Origin: Chloracidobacterium sp.
GTDB lineage: Bacteria; Acidobacteriota; Blastocatellia; Pyrinomonadales; Pyrinomonadaceae
Assembly: GCA_016712045.1 (NCBI GenBank)
Contig: JADJRV010000023.1
Span: forward strand, 52,581-116,580
Direction: 5' to 3'
Length of the DNA stretch: 64,000 nucleotides
Shown: piece after piece, positions 22,201-35,319 of the stretch
How positions within the stretch are numbered: position 1 is the stretch's first letter
Layout of the letters: the number at the start of each line of letters is the position of its first letter
Program-made: the position numbers and the translations under genes
The notes under the pieces: generated by a model
The model's database searches: none
The model's input: only the letters and a program-made list of their open reading frames with translations
What the model was told of the DNA's origin: nothing

Positions 22201-25200
22201 ATCGTACCGGTCGGATATAGAATGAACCCGATATTTTGACCTGCGCTGTCACCTGTTCCTGCCGTGCCAATAACAGAGATGTTTCCACCAAAGGACGAAA
22301 TCGACGCTCCGGCACCGATCTGCAATCCGTGCGTGTTGTTGCCTGTACCGCCCGTACCCGTTAACGACGTGGTCGTTGCTCCAAATGTAGAGCCGCCCTT
22401 AACAACCGAGCTATTTGCCATGCCGATACCGATACTGTTGCCCGAGTTACCTCCTCGTCCGTTTACCGTCACCACACCGGTACCGCTAGCTTGGACGATC
22501 GCGGCCGCACCATCGAGATTGATGCCAAAGAACGTACCGGCGGTCGGTGTTACCTGTTGGTTGGCGTTCAAAGTGATCGGGCCGTTAACGGTCGAGATGC
22601 CCGCCGTCACGGCGATGTTGCGCGCGGTTGTCAGCAATACACCGCCCGTGCCGGTTGACCCAAGCGCAGCGTTTACCGTGATCGCACCGGTCGCAGTTCC
22701 CGAAGCATTACCCGTGAGGGTCTTGTCGAGAGCCATTGTCACCGGACTACTGGCTCCAAACGTGATACCCGCACCAGTTGTAAGGGTCAGGTTATTTGGA
22801 TGCGTGATGGCCGCAGTCGTCGTGATCTGTCCGCTGGCCGAATTGCCGACAAAGACCGTTCCCGCCGTTACGCGGTCAAGTTCCGCATCAAGGAGGTTAA
22901 GCGGTCCCGCACTAGGGTCACCTGCTGTGCCGAGATTGATCGCGACATTAGCGGACTTTTGACGGATCGTAACCGGCCCCGTGCCCGAATTAATACTACC
23001 GGCTCCGAGGTTCATGCTGTCGCCGATCATCGTGATCGCAGAATTGAGGGCCGTCGTTATTGACGGAGAGCCGCCGCTCAGGTGAATGCCCTCGGACGAC
23101 GCTCCAAAGGTTGCAGTACCCTCGACCGTGACTGTTCCCGTGCCTGTGGCCGAGATGTTTCCGCCATTCATGTTAATGCCGTCGTTGTTGGTGCCGGTGG
23201 ACGTGCCGCCGGTTCCCGTTACGGAGACGGGACCGTTCGTTCCAGATTGGATCGAAGCATTTGTGACAACGATTCCGCTGTTTTCTGCGCAGGCACCGCC
23301 TTGGCCCGTTACACTGACCGCTCCGCCGCTCGAAGTGATAGCTGCACCCGCTGTACGTACATCTACGCCAAAGCATCCGCCTGTTGCGGCGCTACCACCG
23401 GTTCCTGAGACCGTTACCGTACCGCTAGATCCGGCCGATATTGATGCCGCAGATGCCGCATTGAAAACCCGCACGCCGTGATGATCACCGCCCGTACCGG
23501 AACCGCCGGTTCCTAGTACCGAGACATTTCCGCCGATAGATGTGATCGAAGCACCGCCGTCTATGACAACCACGCCAATATTGGTCACACCCGTAGCGGC
23601 TCCGCCCGTGCCGTTCACGTTGGTCGTAATACCGGCCGCATTGCCGCCTCTGATCACGCCGCCTGAGATCACGAGGACACCATGCTGGCCGCCGCCGACC
23701 GTGCCGCCCTTACCATTGACGGTCACAACGCCACTACCGGTGCTCTGAACCGTGGCTGCATTTATGTTAATGCCATTAAAATTGCCCGCAGTAGGTGTCA
23801 CCTGTTGATTCGCATTGATCGTCAAAGCTCCGTCAACCGTCGTTAGGCTTGAACCGGACAGCATTGTTAGGTTGGTCGCGGTCGTAAGAGCGATCGTGCC
23901 CGTTCCGCTTGTGGCAACGTCGCTCGTACCGTTCGGGAAGCTGATCGTACCCGCCGCAAATCCGGCCAGGCTATTGCCCGAGGCCAGGGTTACCGCCCCG
24001 TTGAACGCGATAGTGCTAAAGGTATTGACGCTCGTGCCAATGTTTAAGCTCGAATTGAGATCAGGCAATGCGTTGACAGCCAGCGTATCTGCTGCGTCTC
24101 CGCGTTTGATCGTGACCGAGCTGGTCGGGTTAGCAAAATCAGTATCTTCGAACGAAGCTCCGCTCAAACGCGACATGCCGTTGCCGCCCGTACCGTCGTC
24201 ACCAAGGGTTGCGGCTGTACCGCCTGTCGGTAGTTCAAATATTACATCGCTCGCCGTACCGGTATTTGAGATCGGCTCGAGTCCGGTGTAGTTAACGGTG
24301 CCAAAGTTTTGCATCTGGACGTTGCCGTCACTCGCATTGGTGTAATGATAAGTGACCTGTCCCTGGTTGCCGCCGACGATATTAAGCCTGTCGCCCGTGC
24401 CGGATGTCGGATCGCCGCCGTTATACGTGATGCCGCCGGACGGCACGATGTCACAACCCGACAGATCCACAGTCAACGCATCATTGCCGGCAAGCGAATT
24501 GACCAGTATGCTCGTCAATCCGGCGAGCGGCACCTCGACCGTGTTCGGGTCGATCTGAGTTCCCGCACCCGCATAGAGCAGGTGTGTTGGGTCGTTGATA
24601 CGCAGATTTGCCCCGTTGCATGACAAACGCAGATCGTCGCTGGTATTAGCTCCGTTGACATCCTCAATGGTCAACGCAGAACCCGAAAGTGTTACATCAG
24701 TGTCCTGTGTCGGAGCAAAATCGTCGTCCACGATCGTAACCGTTTCGGTCGCCGGAGCGACGACAGACAACCCACTGCTTGGGTTCGCAAGCGTGAGCGA
24801 AAACGTCTCATTGCCTTCGATAGCGGCATCCGGACACGTATCGACCGCGAACGGGATACTCGACACACCGGCACCAAAGCTAAACTGGTCGTTGCCGTCT
24901 ATGTAATCGACAGCTCCGCCGCACGCAGCTCCGCCCGTGGCGGTATCGGTACCGCCATTGTTGAACAGATAGTTGACGGTTACCGCCGAATCATTTGCAC
25001 CGTCGCGAATAGCGGTAAATGTCACCGCTCCGTCTTCGGTCACGCTGTCAGTCGCCTGAGCAAACCGCACCGTGCTGGTATGGCATTTACCGGCGCCCGG
25101 CATTAGCGATCGCCGCGATCTCGGTCACATCAAGTGCTCGGCTAAATATTTCGACCTCGTCGATTCTGCCATTGAAAAAGAATCCGGCCTGAGGAGAACC

Positions 25201-28200
25201 TATCGTCAGCGCCGTCGACGCATTAGGGCCAGGTGTGGCTCCGTTGGTGACCGTTCCCGCAGGCACCCCGTCGAGGTAGAAGGTGAACGTGTTTCCGTCA
25301 CGTGTCACGGCCACGTGATACCACTGGGAAGCTACCGGAGTGAAAGGCACGGTGAGCGAGATCGGACCGTTGACCGGGTCATTTCGATGCAACTCGAGTT
25401 GTGTTCCAACCAGCGCGAACACCCATTTGTTCTGATTGCCGGGACCATCGTTGTGGGAGATGATCGTCTGATTGCCGCCAGGGGAGTTGAAATTTACCCA
25501 TGCATCGATCGTGAACGGGCCGTTAAAGACGTCCCACACGGGGCTGTCGACCGCCGTCACAGAACCATTGCCGTCAAAAACAAGCCCAGGCCCAACCTTG
25601 CCCGTGCCGACCACCGCAGTATTCAACGCGCCGTCCGGTGAGCCGCCGATGTTCTCAACGGTCGGTGCCGTACCGCTGCCATCGAACCAAGCAACCATAT
25701 TCGGCGGCGGAGGTGTACAGAGGCTGTCGTCATTTGTGATCGTGCCGAGGCCCTCGTCGTCGGTAAATGTGCCGTTTGTCGGGTTGACCATTTTGAGAGT
25801 GAACGTCTCGTCGGGCTCGACCACAGTGTCGCCAACAACCAAAACAGTTACCTCTTTAGAGGTGTCTGTTGCCGCAAATGTAACGGTGTCTCCGCCCACC
25901 ATCGTTGATTCAGCACCAGACGGACGAACTACTACGATGCACGAGCCGAGCGACGTGTAATCACCTGGCGCCGTCGCCGAAACGTCACACGTTTGTAATG
26001 TGATCGTTGTCGGTTGGCCGTTGAGGCCGGTCTTTGTGATCGTAAAGGTAAATGCTGTCTGCCCGGCATCACCCTCGTTTGCCGTGACGTCATTGATCGC
26101 AAATGAGATCGGTATATTTAAAGGCGTCGAGTCGCTACTGGTATTATTCGTCAGATTAACATCGGCACCATGAGTGCCGTCGTCGGCAATCGTAGCCGTA
26201 TTATCTATCTGCGTTGCACCGCCGAGAATAGGAGATTCAACATCAACTGCAAACACAGCGCTGCCGCTGCCGCCGAAAGCCAATGATCCGATCGCCAATG
26301 TACATGTGCTCAGTGCGTTGTCGTCAGGAGTACATGACCAACTAGGATCGCTTAGAACCGAGTTAAACGTCGAGTGCAGCGGAACCGTTTCGGTCAAAAC
26401 AACACCGGTTGCCGGTGTCGTGCCGTTGTTTGCGTAGTCCAGCGTATAGGCAACTGTGCCCCCGCTGCGACGGTGGCCCCACCGTCCGTCTTAAGGATCG
26501 TGAGATCTGTCTCCGGAGCAGCACAGACATTGAGCAGAACCGAGACGTTACCCGAGCCGGAGTTAGCTACAGCCAGATCCGGCTTGCCGTCGAGGTTAAA
26601 ATCGCCGGCCGCGACCGACCTTGTATTGTCACCTGCGCCGAACAAGGTTTGAGCGCCGAAAGCTCCCGCGCCATTGCCGAGCATGACCGACACATTTGGA
26701 GCCGGAGCGGTAAAGTTTGTCACCACAAGATCAGGATATCCGTCAAGGTTTACGTCGCTGATCGCAACGCCGGTCGGGTTGCTGCCTACATCAGTGCTAG
26801 TCGCCGCGGCGAAACTTCCGGCGCCGTCACCAAGCAAAACTGAGGCTCCGAGAGCTGCCGTCGTGGTGACAACGATATCATGCTTACCGTCGTGGTTAAT
26901 ATCCCCGACCGCCAGAGATTGCGGCAGAGCTCCGACGCTAAAATTAGCCGCAGCCGCAAATCCGCCGAGTCCGTTGCCGATCAATACCGAAACGTTGTTG
27001 GACCCGTTATTTGCCGTAACCACGTCGGCGTTACCATCATTGTTAAAGTCACCAACCGCAACCTCGATAGCATTTGTGCCAACGCCAAAGTTTGTGGCTG
27101 CTCCAAATCCGCCGGCACCATCACCAAGGAATACAGAGACATTTCCATCTGTACTATTTGCTGCCGCGAGATCTGCTTTGCCGTCAAAATTAAAGTCGGC
27201 GGTAACAACACCAATCGGATTATTTCCGGCACTGACACTTGTCGCCGGACCAAATACGCCGGAACCATTGCCGAACAAAATCGAGAGATTTGCCGACTGA
27301 TTGTTTGCTGTCGCAATATCCGGATTGCCATCCAGGTTAAGATCAGCCACCGCGATCGAGTTTGGATGGTCGCCGACTGCGAAATTCGCCGCCGTGCCAA
27401 ATCCGCCTGAGCCGTTACCCAGCAGCACCGAAACGTTGTTCGAAACGCCGTTCGCAACAACCATGTCGGGATTGCCATCGAGGTTTACGTCGGCCGTGAC
27501 AACCTTGTTTGGGTTAGTTCCGACCGTATAATTAACCGCAGGATCAAACGAAGACTGTCCACACGTCGCACCCGGCGATACGGTCAAGACAAACGTATCC
27601 GTCGCCGTAGACCCGTCGCCAAAAGCATTGACGGTGACGGTGTATGTTCCCGCCGGATGCGCGTCCGTCACAGTTACAACACCGGTCGTCTGGTTGATCG
27701 TCAACCCTCCGGCAAATGCACCCGCATAACCGGTCGATGCCGAGACGACAAGATTTGTCGCGTTTGCCGGCGGAGCCGACGGCGTGACCGTCGCGTTACC
27801 CGCTAAAGCGACAGGAGTGTCACCATAATTACCCAAAGTCGCGGCAGAGTCGTCATTGACGATCGTGCCTGTGCCAAAGATCGCAGGTGCTCCTCCCGTG
27901 TATGTCGCATTTGCCGCGTTCGTTAGATCGATCCTAAATGTTTCGTCAGGCTCGAATGTCGTGTCACCGCAAACCGAGATGGTAAACGTTTTAGCCGTCT
28001 CATTTGGCAGGAAGCCAAAGTTTCCGCCAAGGCCGAGGAAATCAGTCCCCGCATTGGTGCATACACCTTCGATCGCCGTAACACCGCTGGTATCAAAGTC
28101 ACCCGTCGCATTTAGCTCCGTTGCACCTGTCTTCGTCAGGTCAAAGATATATGTCGTCGTGCCCGAGTCTCCCTCATTATGCGAAACATTGCTGATAGAG

Positions 28201-31200
28201 ATGACCGGTGCCGTATCGTTGTCGGTGATCGCAACATTGGCGCCGACCGGCGAACCGAGCGTTAAACCCGCCGAAGGATTACTGATCGTCAGAGCCGCCG
28301 TCTCGCTTCCCTCATAGACACCATCGTCAACGATCGTAAATGTAACGCTGCCTGTCGTGCCGCCGTCGGGGATGGTGATCGTCGTCGAGCTAAAATTATA
28401 GTCGCCCGCGGTAATATTCGTTCCCGCAGCAGCCACAGTGACTGTCTGGTTGCCCGACACGGCCGAATCAGCCGTCGCCGTTACAGTGACAACTGTTGGC
28501 GTCGTTTCGTTTGCGGCATTTGTATCGACTGAGATCTGGACGGGGATCGTGACGATCTCCCACGTAAATTCCGCAGCAGTAGCATCGGTATTACCCGCTG
28601 GATCGGTCGCCCGCACCTTGAATGTGTGAGTGCCGACGCTCAAGCCGGTGTAATTCTTTGGCGATGTGCAAGATGCAAATCCACCGCCGTCGCGCTCGCA
28701 TTCGAACGTAAACCCTACCGCGTTTGGTGCATCGGGTTTTTCTGACCGACCTGCGAACGAGTCGCTGCCGCCAAATTCGAATGTCGCGCTCGTGCTTGTC
28801 GTCGTTGCCGGAGGCGAACTGCTGATAGACGTATCAGGTGCAACCGTATCGTGTGTGTATGAGAATGGTGTAGCTGTACATCCGGAGACGTTCCCCGCCG
28901 CATCGGTTGCCGACGCATAGATCGTAGTCGTTGTATTCGCCGTAACCGTCACGCCGATGGCAAAGTTGACGCCCGTTGCGAAGTTGCCGGCTAGCAACCC
29001 GGTCGTACAATCGTTGCTTGTATATACCTTGACGAAACTATCCGCCTCGGCCGTTCCGTTGATGGTCGGCGTCGTGCTGGAATTGTTTGGGCTCGTCGGA
29101 GTGCTGCCGGTGATAGTTGGCGTCGCCGGCGTGTCTCTGTCGATATCATAAACTTCGCCAGGGTACGGTAATGTCGTCGAAACAGACGGCGTCACACCGG
29201 TGCCGTTTACAAAGTTCAGCCCGAGCGTACCGCTGCTGCTGCCTGTATTGACGCTGATGTTCCATTTGGTGTTTGGATTTGTCCCCTGAGGGTTAACGCT
29301 CGTGATCGAGGCTCCCGTCACACCGCCGCCCTGCACGAGCGCAAAATTACTGGTTGACACGCCATCGACAGCTGCGGCAAACTCGATCGTCCAAATAACA
29401 CTGGCCAGATTTGTCGGATTCGGATGGGCACGCGTCAACGAAGCGACCGTCGTCGGCGTCTCTGTCGTAAACGAGAAAACATAGTTCGCCGCCATGAAAT
29501 CAGGCGGGTCGTTTGCGTCAACGTCATTGACCTTGCTAGCGTCAACCGTTACTGTACACGTCGTCGTACCCGGCATCGTCGGGTAGAACGTCACTCCGGC
29601 TACAGACGCCATTGGCGACGGCGGATATTGCAAGATCATGTTGCCCGACGGACATTCGAGAGTGATGGCGTTGGCCGCCAATGAAACATTTTCGCTAAAT
29701 CCAACACCGACCGGCTGCGATATCAATACACCTGTCGCTCCGTTTGCCGGATTGGTAAAGTTGACCTCCGGAGCGCTGTCCGGCGTGACGTATGTGAAGT
29801 CGTCATTGGCGGAATTTGCCGACGTACCGCCAGGACCTGTCACGCTAACATCGACAACCCCCGCCGCATGCGCCGGTGCGGTTGCGGAAATGAATCCATC
29901 GGTCTGGACCGTGAAAGTAGTCGCAGGTGTGCCGCCAAACGACACCGCAGTTGCCCCAGTAAAATTAGTCCCGACGATAATGACCGTCGTATCCGTCCAG
30001 CCGGAGGGCGGATTGAGGCTCGTGATAGTCGGAGCCGGAACTGCTCGGGTGATGTTAACCGTATACGAAACCTGCGTCGTGCCGCCCTGGGCCTTTCCAA
30101 TGACCGTCACCGAGTTTGCTCCAACGCTGAGCGGCACACTCGCAAACGCCGAACCTACCGCAAACGCTCCGCCATTTACCGAAACGCTGCCATTCGGATC
30201 CTGTGCAGTTCCCGTGACCGTGATCGAAGACACCGCGTTCGCAACGCTCGCATTATAAATAGCCGTTCCCGGCGCAAACGGGGGCGCGATCGCCGTTGTC
30301 GGATTGGTCAAACTAATATCCGAAAGCAGCGCGTTCGTCGAAGCGGCATCGTCATTCGTGATCGTCAACACGGCCGTACTCTGCGCACCGAGTATCGAAC
30401 CGGTCGCGTTCGAGAGCGTAATGTTGACGTCTTCGTTAGTCTCCACCACCGCGTCGTTGCAGATCACGATGTCAAAGGTCTTCGACGTTTCAGCCGCCGC
30501 AAAGTTTAGCGTTCCCGTCGCCTGTTGGTAGTCAGCCCCGCCGCTGCCGCAAGTGCCGACCGTCGTACCACCCGCCGCGCTCGTCGCGTACTGCACAGTT
30601 CCCGCATTACCGCTTCCGCCCGTGCGGGTCACCGTAATCGTCGCCGGAGTCACATTCTCCGCCGTAGTATATGTCGCCGCCTCTCCGGTGTTTGCCGCTA
30701 TCGACACACCGAAGTTCTCCACCGGCGACGGTGACAACGGTGTCCGCTTGAGGTGCAGATCACTCGTTGCGATGTCCGCAGTTGATTTGAACTGCGGGTC
30801 AACATTCTTAGAATTAGCGTCCTTGCCCGTCGTTGAAAGCCAAGTTGCAAAGGTCCGGTCGGTGCCGGCTGTTCCCAGACCGCCGGTCTGACCAAGCGTT
30901 GCCGCAGCCGAGGTAAAGAGATCGTTATTATCAGAGGTTAGCGCCGTATACGTCGAATACGCGAGACCGATAGCATAGCTCTTACCCGTGCTCGAACTTG
31001 TCTGAGTATTTAGCAGAATATTGTTACGAATATCGATAGTCGGGTTTGAACCGCCGACCGCCAATGCATATGACGGATTGGTGGCGGCTCCGCGCGTGCC
31101 GGTCATTGCGACCGAGTTGGCATAGATCTGCGTCGTCGAACCTGCACCGCCGCCCGCGACGATACCCGCTGAGAAATCTGATGGGGTCGCAGCCGAACGA

Positions 31201-34200
31201 ACCTGCGAGATCATATTATTCGAGATCAGGCTCGTGCCGGATGCCACCGTGTTCAGTACGATGCCAAAAGCCGAATAGCCGGTCGAGTTCATCTGGGTGA
31301 TGCCGTTGATGATGTTTCCCGAAACATCCGCATTAATTACGTCGCTCCCAGTAAACGTAGTAACCGTATTGCTCGGGATCAAACCCAAAGCGATACCAAA
31401 AGCCGTGCCCGTTAAGGCTGTCTTGTCGATCGAGCCGATGTTGTTATGTGCGATCTTAATGCCGTCCTCAAAGTTGGCGAGGATGCCGCCTATGGCGATG
31501 TTGTTCGGCGAAGCGGTATTTAGCAGATTCGAGTTAATGCGGTTGCCGGTGTTTTTTGTGACGGTGCTCAGGCCGCCCGAGTATATGCCGTACTGCGTCT
31601 TGCTGACGCTGTTGCCTTCGATGCGGTTACTAATGTTGGTGGCTGCGCTTGTGATACCGATCGTGCTGCTGCCAGAACCGATGCCAAACAACGTGGTCGT
31701 GTTGCTGTTACCGACAACATTGAGGCTAAGTATGCGGTTGCTGTTGGCGCCGTTTTGTAGCCAGATGACCGCCGACGAAGTGCCGGTGTTTGTGTTTGTG
31801 ATCGTCAGGCTGCGGTCCCCGGCGTCAGCCGCGTTTAGCGAGCCGTCGATTATTACATCGTCCGCGCCGTTGAGCGTTATCAGGCCGTTGGCGGACGAAC
31901 CCGTGATATTACGGATCGTTCCGGGCCTCCCGTCGGATATATCGTTACCTTCTTACCGCTAGCTATTGTGTTGAGCGCATTGGTGCCAAGTTCGCCTGAG
32001 ATATCACCGGTGATCTCGACCGTCAGGTCGGCACTCAGGCCGACTGCGTTGATGGCTTCGAACAGCCCGCCCGCGTTTGTGATCGAGGTATAAGTACAAC
32101 TGCTGCAAACGGCAACCGTGCCGCTCAGCGGGGCTTTGACAACAACCGTTCCGGTTATCTCGTCATTGACTGAAACTGTGTCGCCGACAAGTTCGGCTTT
32201 GGCTTTGGTGGTGTGGGTTCCCGCAATGATCGCACCGGTGGACGGGAAAGTGACCGTCGCCGAAGCACCCGACGCCAGCGAAGCGATCGTCGCCGTCTGG
32301 TTATAAAGCTCGGTCGTGCAAGTGCCGTCTGTGCAGAAGCGGTAACGCACAGGAACATTGGTCTGTGCCGCCGTTCCGTTATTTGTAAACGAAGCCTGCG
32401 GAGCAATCCCAGTCGTTATCTTTGTCGCTCCGTTTGTCGGGTCGATGAATGCAGTTGCTTGAACGTCGTTCGTGGCAAACGAAGTTACAAAACTTCCGGC
32501 ATCAGCACCGATATCGACGGGAGTCAGGCCACTGCGGGTTTGTCCATCGTAATCTAACGTGACGCCGACATCTGCACCACTTGCCTCTACGGGCGTCGGG
32601 TTCGTCGCATGGATGTGCAGGTCGGGAGTTGCGTTCGTCGGATCGATGTACTGAGGATTACCCTCATAACTAGCGGCGTCAAGCCCCACAGCCGTTTTCC
32701 ACGCACCCAAATTTGCAAAATCGGCCGTATTGAATCGTCCAAACACACCGCCGGTGCCATTAGCGAAATAGACGTTATTATTCAACGTCAAGCCGCTCGG
32801 ATTCGCCGCTGTTCCTCCGACCTGAACTGCATAGTTCTTGCTAGTAGCCCCACTATTGGAGCGAGCATTGAAGAAAATATTGTCTCGGAAACTGCGCGTA
32901 TTTGTGGTCACCGAGGTATTAAACGCAAAGGAATTCGAGCTTCCTGCGGTCGGTGATCCACCGACATAAACACTATTGTGAAAGAAATTATCGGTTCCGC
33001 TCGGTTCGAGAATTCCGTTGACCTGGATGGCATTAGCGATGCCTGCCCCGATCGCTATCATGTTGTTGCGGTATGTCGCGGTACACCGTTTCCGGCGATA
33101 CCATTTGCTATCGCCGAGGCACTGTTGCTGGCGTTTGTAATGCCATAAACCAAATTGCGTTCGACAAGGTTTGTCCCAGTACTGCTGGAAAACAGAATAC
33201 CCGTTACCGTGTCAGCTCCGGTTGTGTTGGTGTTATTCAGATTGAAAACCGTGTTCTGCGACAACGTATGATTTGCAGACGTTGCATTAATGTTAATGCC
33301 GATTACGGAGGCGCCTGTCGTTGTGCCGGTGCCGATATTCGTCGTAAGGTTTCTGACCGTGTTCGACGTCATCGACGTCGGGGCGTTCACGGAGACCATT
33401 CCATTTACGAATGACCCTGTGCCGGTTGCACTTAATTGTATTGAGTTTGCTACGGTGCCGCCCACGACGTTTGAATTGGCTGTCCAAGTAACTCCCGATC
33501 CTGTATTCGCCTGTAACGCCTTAATGTTAAATGTGCCGGATGCACCGAGATTGGTAACAGAAATCCCCCCAATAATATTGCTATTGGATGTCCATGTATT
33601 CGAGCTGAAATTGTATATACCGAACACTTCGGTAGCGCTAGCGGTCGTGGTGGAAAACGAGAGAGAACCCGTCGCCGATTGGCTTCCGATTGTATTGCCA
33701 TTGGAAACCAAGACGCCTTCCTGAAAATCGATTGCAGAGAACGGCGTAGAGTTACTTGTCCCCGATGCAGTCGAACCCGTCATACTCACAGCGGCGATAG
33801 TATTGTTACTAATCGTCGAGGTGGCTCTGATACACTGCCGTTAAAGAAGATTCCGACAAATCTACCGCTGGTTCCCGTTCCGGAAATGGCATATGTACCG
33901 GTCTGCGTGTTGGATGCGTAGCCAATAATGTTCCCTGTGATGGTCAAACCTTGTGAACCACTGGTGGTACTGGTACCGATTAGCCATATCGGCGAATGCT
34001 GCGAGGCAGAACCTGCAGTCCACGCCTTGGCGGTCGTTTGATAAAATCGGTTATTCGTAATTGACCATGTGTTGCAACCATCGGCGGCATAAACGCCCGC
34101 GCTAGTCGTCGCTACCGCGAAGTAGTCAAAAATGTTGTTGTTATTGATTATGTTGCCACTATTTCCGATAGCAGTGGTGGTACCTGAACCATTGCAATAA

Positions 34201-34967
34201 ATCCCTTTCGAGGGCAAGTTGGCACCCGCGGGACCAATGTTGTTGTTCGAGATCGTATTATTATCGTTGCCCGCGGTTGTAACCGAATCAGTACTCAACC
34301 AAAAAACTCCACCGTTTGTTCCAACCGCCATAGACCCCGAACCCAAAATAGTCGAATTGGTAATCGTGTTGCCCGTTGCTCCACCGATAAATTTTATTGT
34401 TGAAGTACCGGATGTATTGCCCGAGTCAGTATTTTGAATTGTTAGTGTGTCGCCGCCGCTATTGATGCCGTTGATGGTAACATTATCGGCTCCATTGAGA
34501 TTTACTAACGGGTTACCTGATACGGCTCCTGTAATAGTGCGCGCCACACCGCCAACGGGCCGAATCAAAATAAAACTGTAAGAGGCCGAACCGCTGCCAC
34601 TCGCGTTAACGGCGGCTGTTCCGGTTTCAGTAGTGTTGCCGCAAACTTCTACGGAGATTGTCCCGGTATGGGTTCCTGCGTTGATGGCGGTAAAGGCTGC
34701 ACCAAGTGTTGCATAAGCAGTCGGCCCGGGGCCGACAAGCGAAGCTTCGACCTCGATCGGGCCTGCTGTATCGCAAACGCCGATGGTCATCGGTTCGGGC
34801 GCACCAATGCGTTCCGGCACCGTGCTGGTGCCGCCGAAGAATGTTGTTATGGTGTCGAAGATGCTAAAGCCGGGAATGCCGATGGCGGCGGTGGCCGTGA
34901 CTGCTGTGAGGGCGATCAGGACGGTGGAGATGGCGATGGTGCGGGTGAGGTTACGGTTCTTGAACAT
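16251..34967 (-). CDS. Surface protein B: giant multidomain secreted protein of about 6,200 residues (frameshifted)
   Basis: Read as one gene because each broken frame resumes the same domain in the next. Shifts lie near 33788, 33060, 31920, 26440, 25100, 22050, 19650 and 19545. The ATG at 34967 has GGAG ten bases upstream and a signal peptide (IAISTVLIALTAVTATAA). Domains in order by window position: beta-helix 34.7-32.5 kb; CARDB-like 32.4-32.1; beta-helix 32.1-30.7; Calx-beta 30.7-30.3; cadherin-like sandwich, IPT/TIG and Ig-like domains 30.3-28.6; Calx-beta pair 28.5-27.9; seven FG-GAP blades 27.55-26.53; DUF11 and Calx-beta 26.5-25.7; LamG 25.7-25.1; Calx-beta 25.1-24.7; haemagglutinin-like beta-helix 24.7-21.2; alternating Calx-beta, LamG and DUF11 21.2-17.1; P-domain 17.0-16.6; shared C-terminal module 16.54-16.25. 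Probably an adhesin or surface scaffold (inference). Confidence 0.75.
26530..27550 (-). other. Seven FG-GAP (VCBS-like) blades within protein B
   Basis: Seven consecutive repeats of about 48 residues each carry a calcium-binding DxNxDGxxD loop (examples DVNLDGNPDMVVAN, DFNNDGNADVVTAN, DFNLDGKPDLAVAN) followed by NVSVLLGNGxGxF. The count matches a closed seven-bladed integrin-alpha-like propeller. It sits between a DUF11 domain and an Ig-like domain. Confidence 0.85.
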
Positions 34968-35002
34968 AGACGGAGTACTCCAACAGTTACGTTTCGATCC
35001 GT

Positions 35003-35037
35003 TTAAAACACAAAAACCCCGTGCCTCAGGCACACGG
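35003..35037 (-). promoter_or_regulatory. Terminator-like hairpin in the leader of gene B
   Basis: On the minus strand a GC-rich stem (CCGTG..CC with GGCACGG, 35019-35037, two-base bulge, TGA loop) is followed by GGTTTTTG and a second T run. It lies between the promoter at 35085-35112 and the ATG at 34967, so it could act as an attenuator. Confidence 0.4.
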
Positions 35038-35084
35038 CAAAGGTGCTGTTAAACGAATTGGACTAAATTAAGCTTAATGGGTGA

Positions 35085-35112
35085 ATTATAGGCTCATTTA
35101 GTCAGTTGTCAA
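35085..35112 (-). promoter_or_regulatory. Consensus sigma70 promoter of gene B
   Basis: Perfect -35 TTGACA (35107-35112) and -10 TATAAT (35085-35090) with a 16-bp spacer on the minus strand. The transcript leader is about 110 bases. A TTAAGCTTAA palindrome lies just after the -10 element (35068-35077). Confidence 0.75.
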
Positions 35113-35171
35113 GCGAATTTTGGCTCTGATGTCACAGAAAGTTAACCGCGAATTGCGCAGAAAAATCGGAA

Positions 35172-35207
35172 AGAGTGTTAGCCACGAATGACACGAATGG
35201 CACGAAT
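35172..35207. repeat. CACGAATGx nonamer repeats
   Basis: Three tandem nine-base units (CACGAATGA, CACGAATGG, CACGAATAA) at 35173-35200 in the spacer between genes C and B. Similar CACGAAT-type intergenic repeats occur in several environmental phyla. No coding sense. Confidence 0.5.
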
Positions 35208-35210
35208 AAG

Positions 35211-35235
35211 AAAAAGAGACGGGAGACAAGATATG

Positions 35236-35256
<21 letters not shown>
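35211..35256 (-). terminator. Terminator of gene C built from the heptamer array
   Basis: On the minus strand heptamer units GAGACGGGAGAC (within 35241-35256) can pair with the inverted copy at 35216-35227, followed by TTTTTCTT. Because the array has eleven near-identical units, several alternative registers of the same stem are possible. Confidence 0.6.
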
Positions 35257-35319
<63 letters not shown>

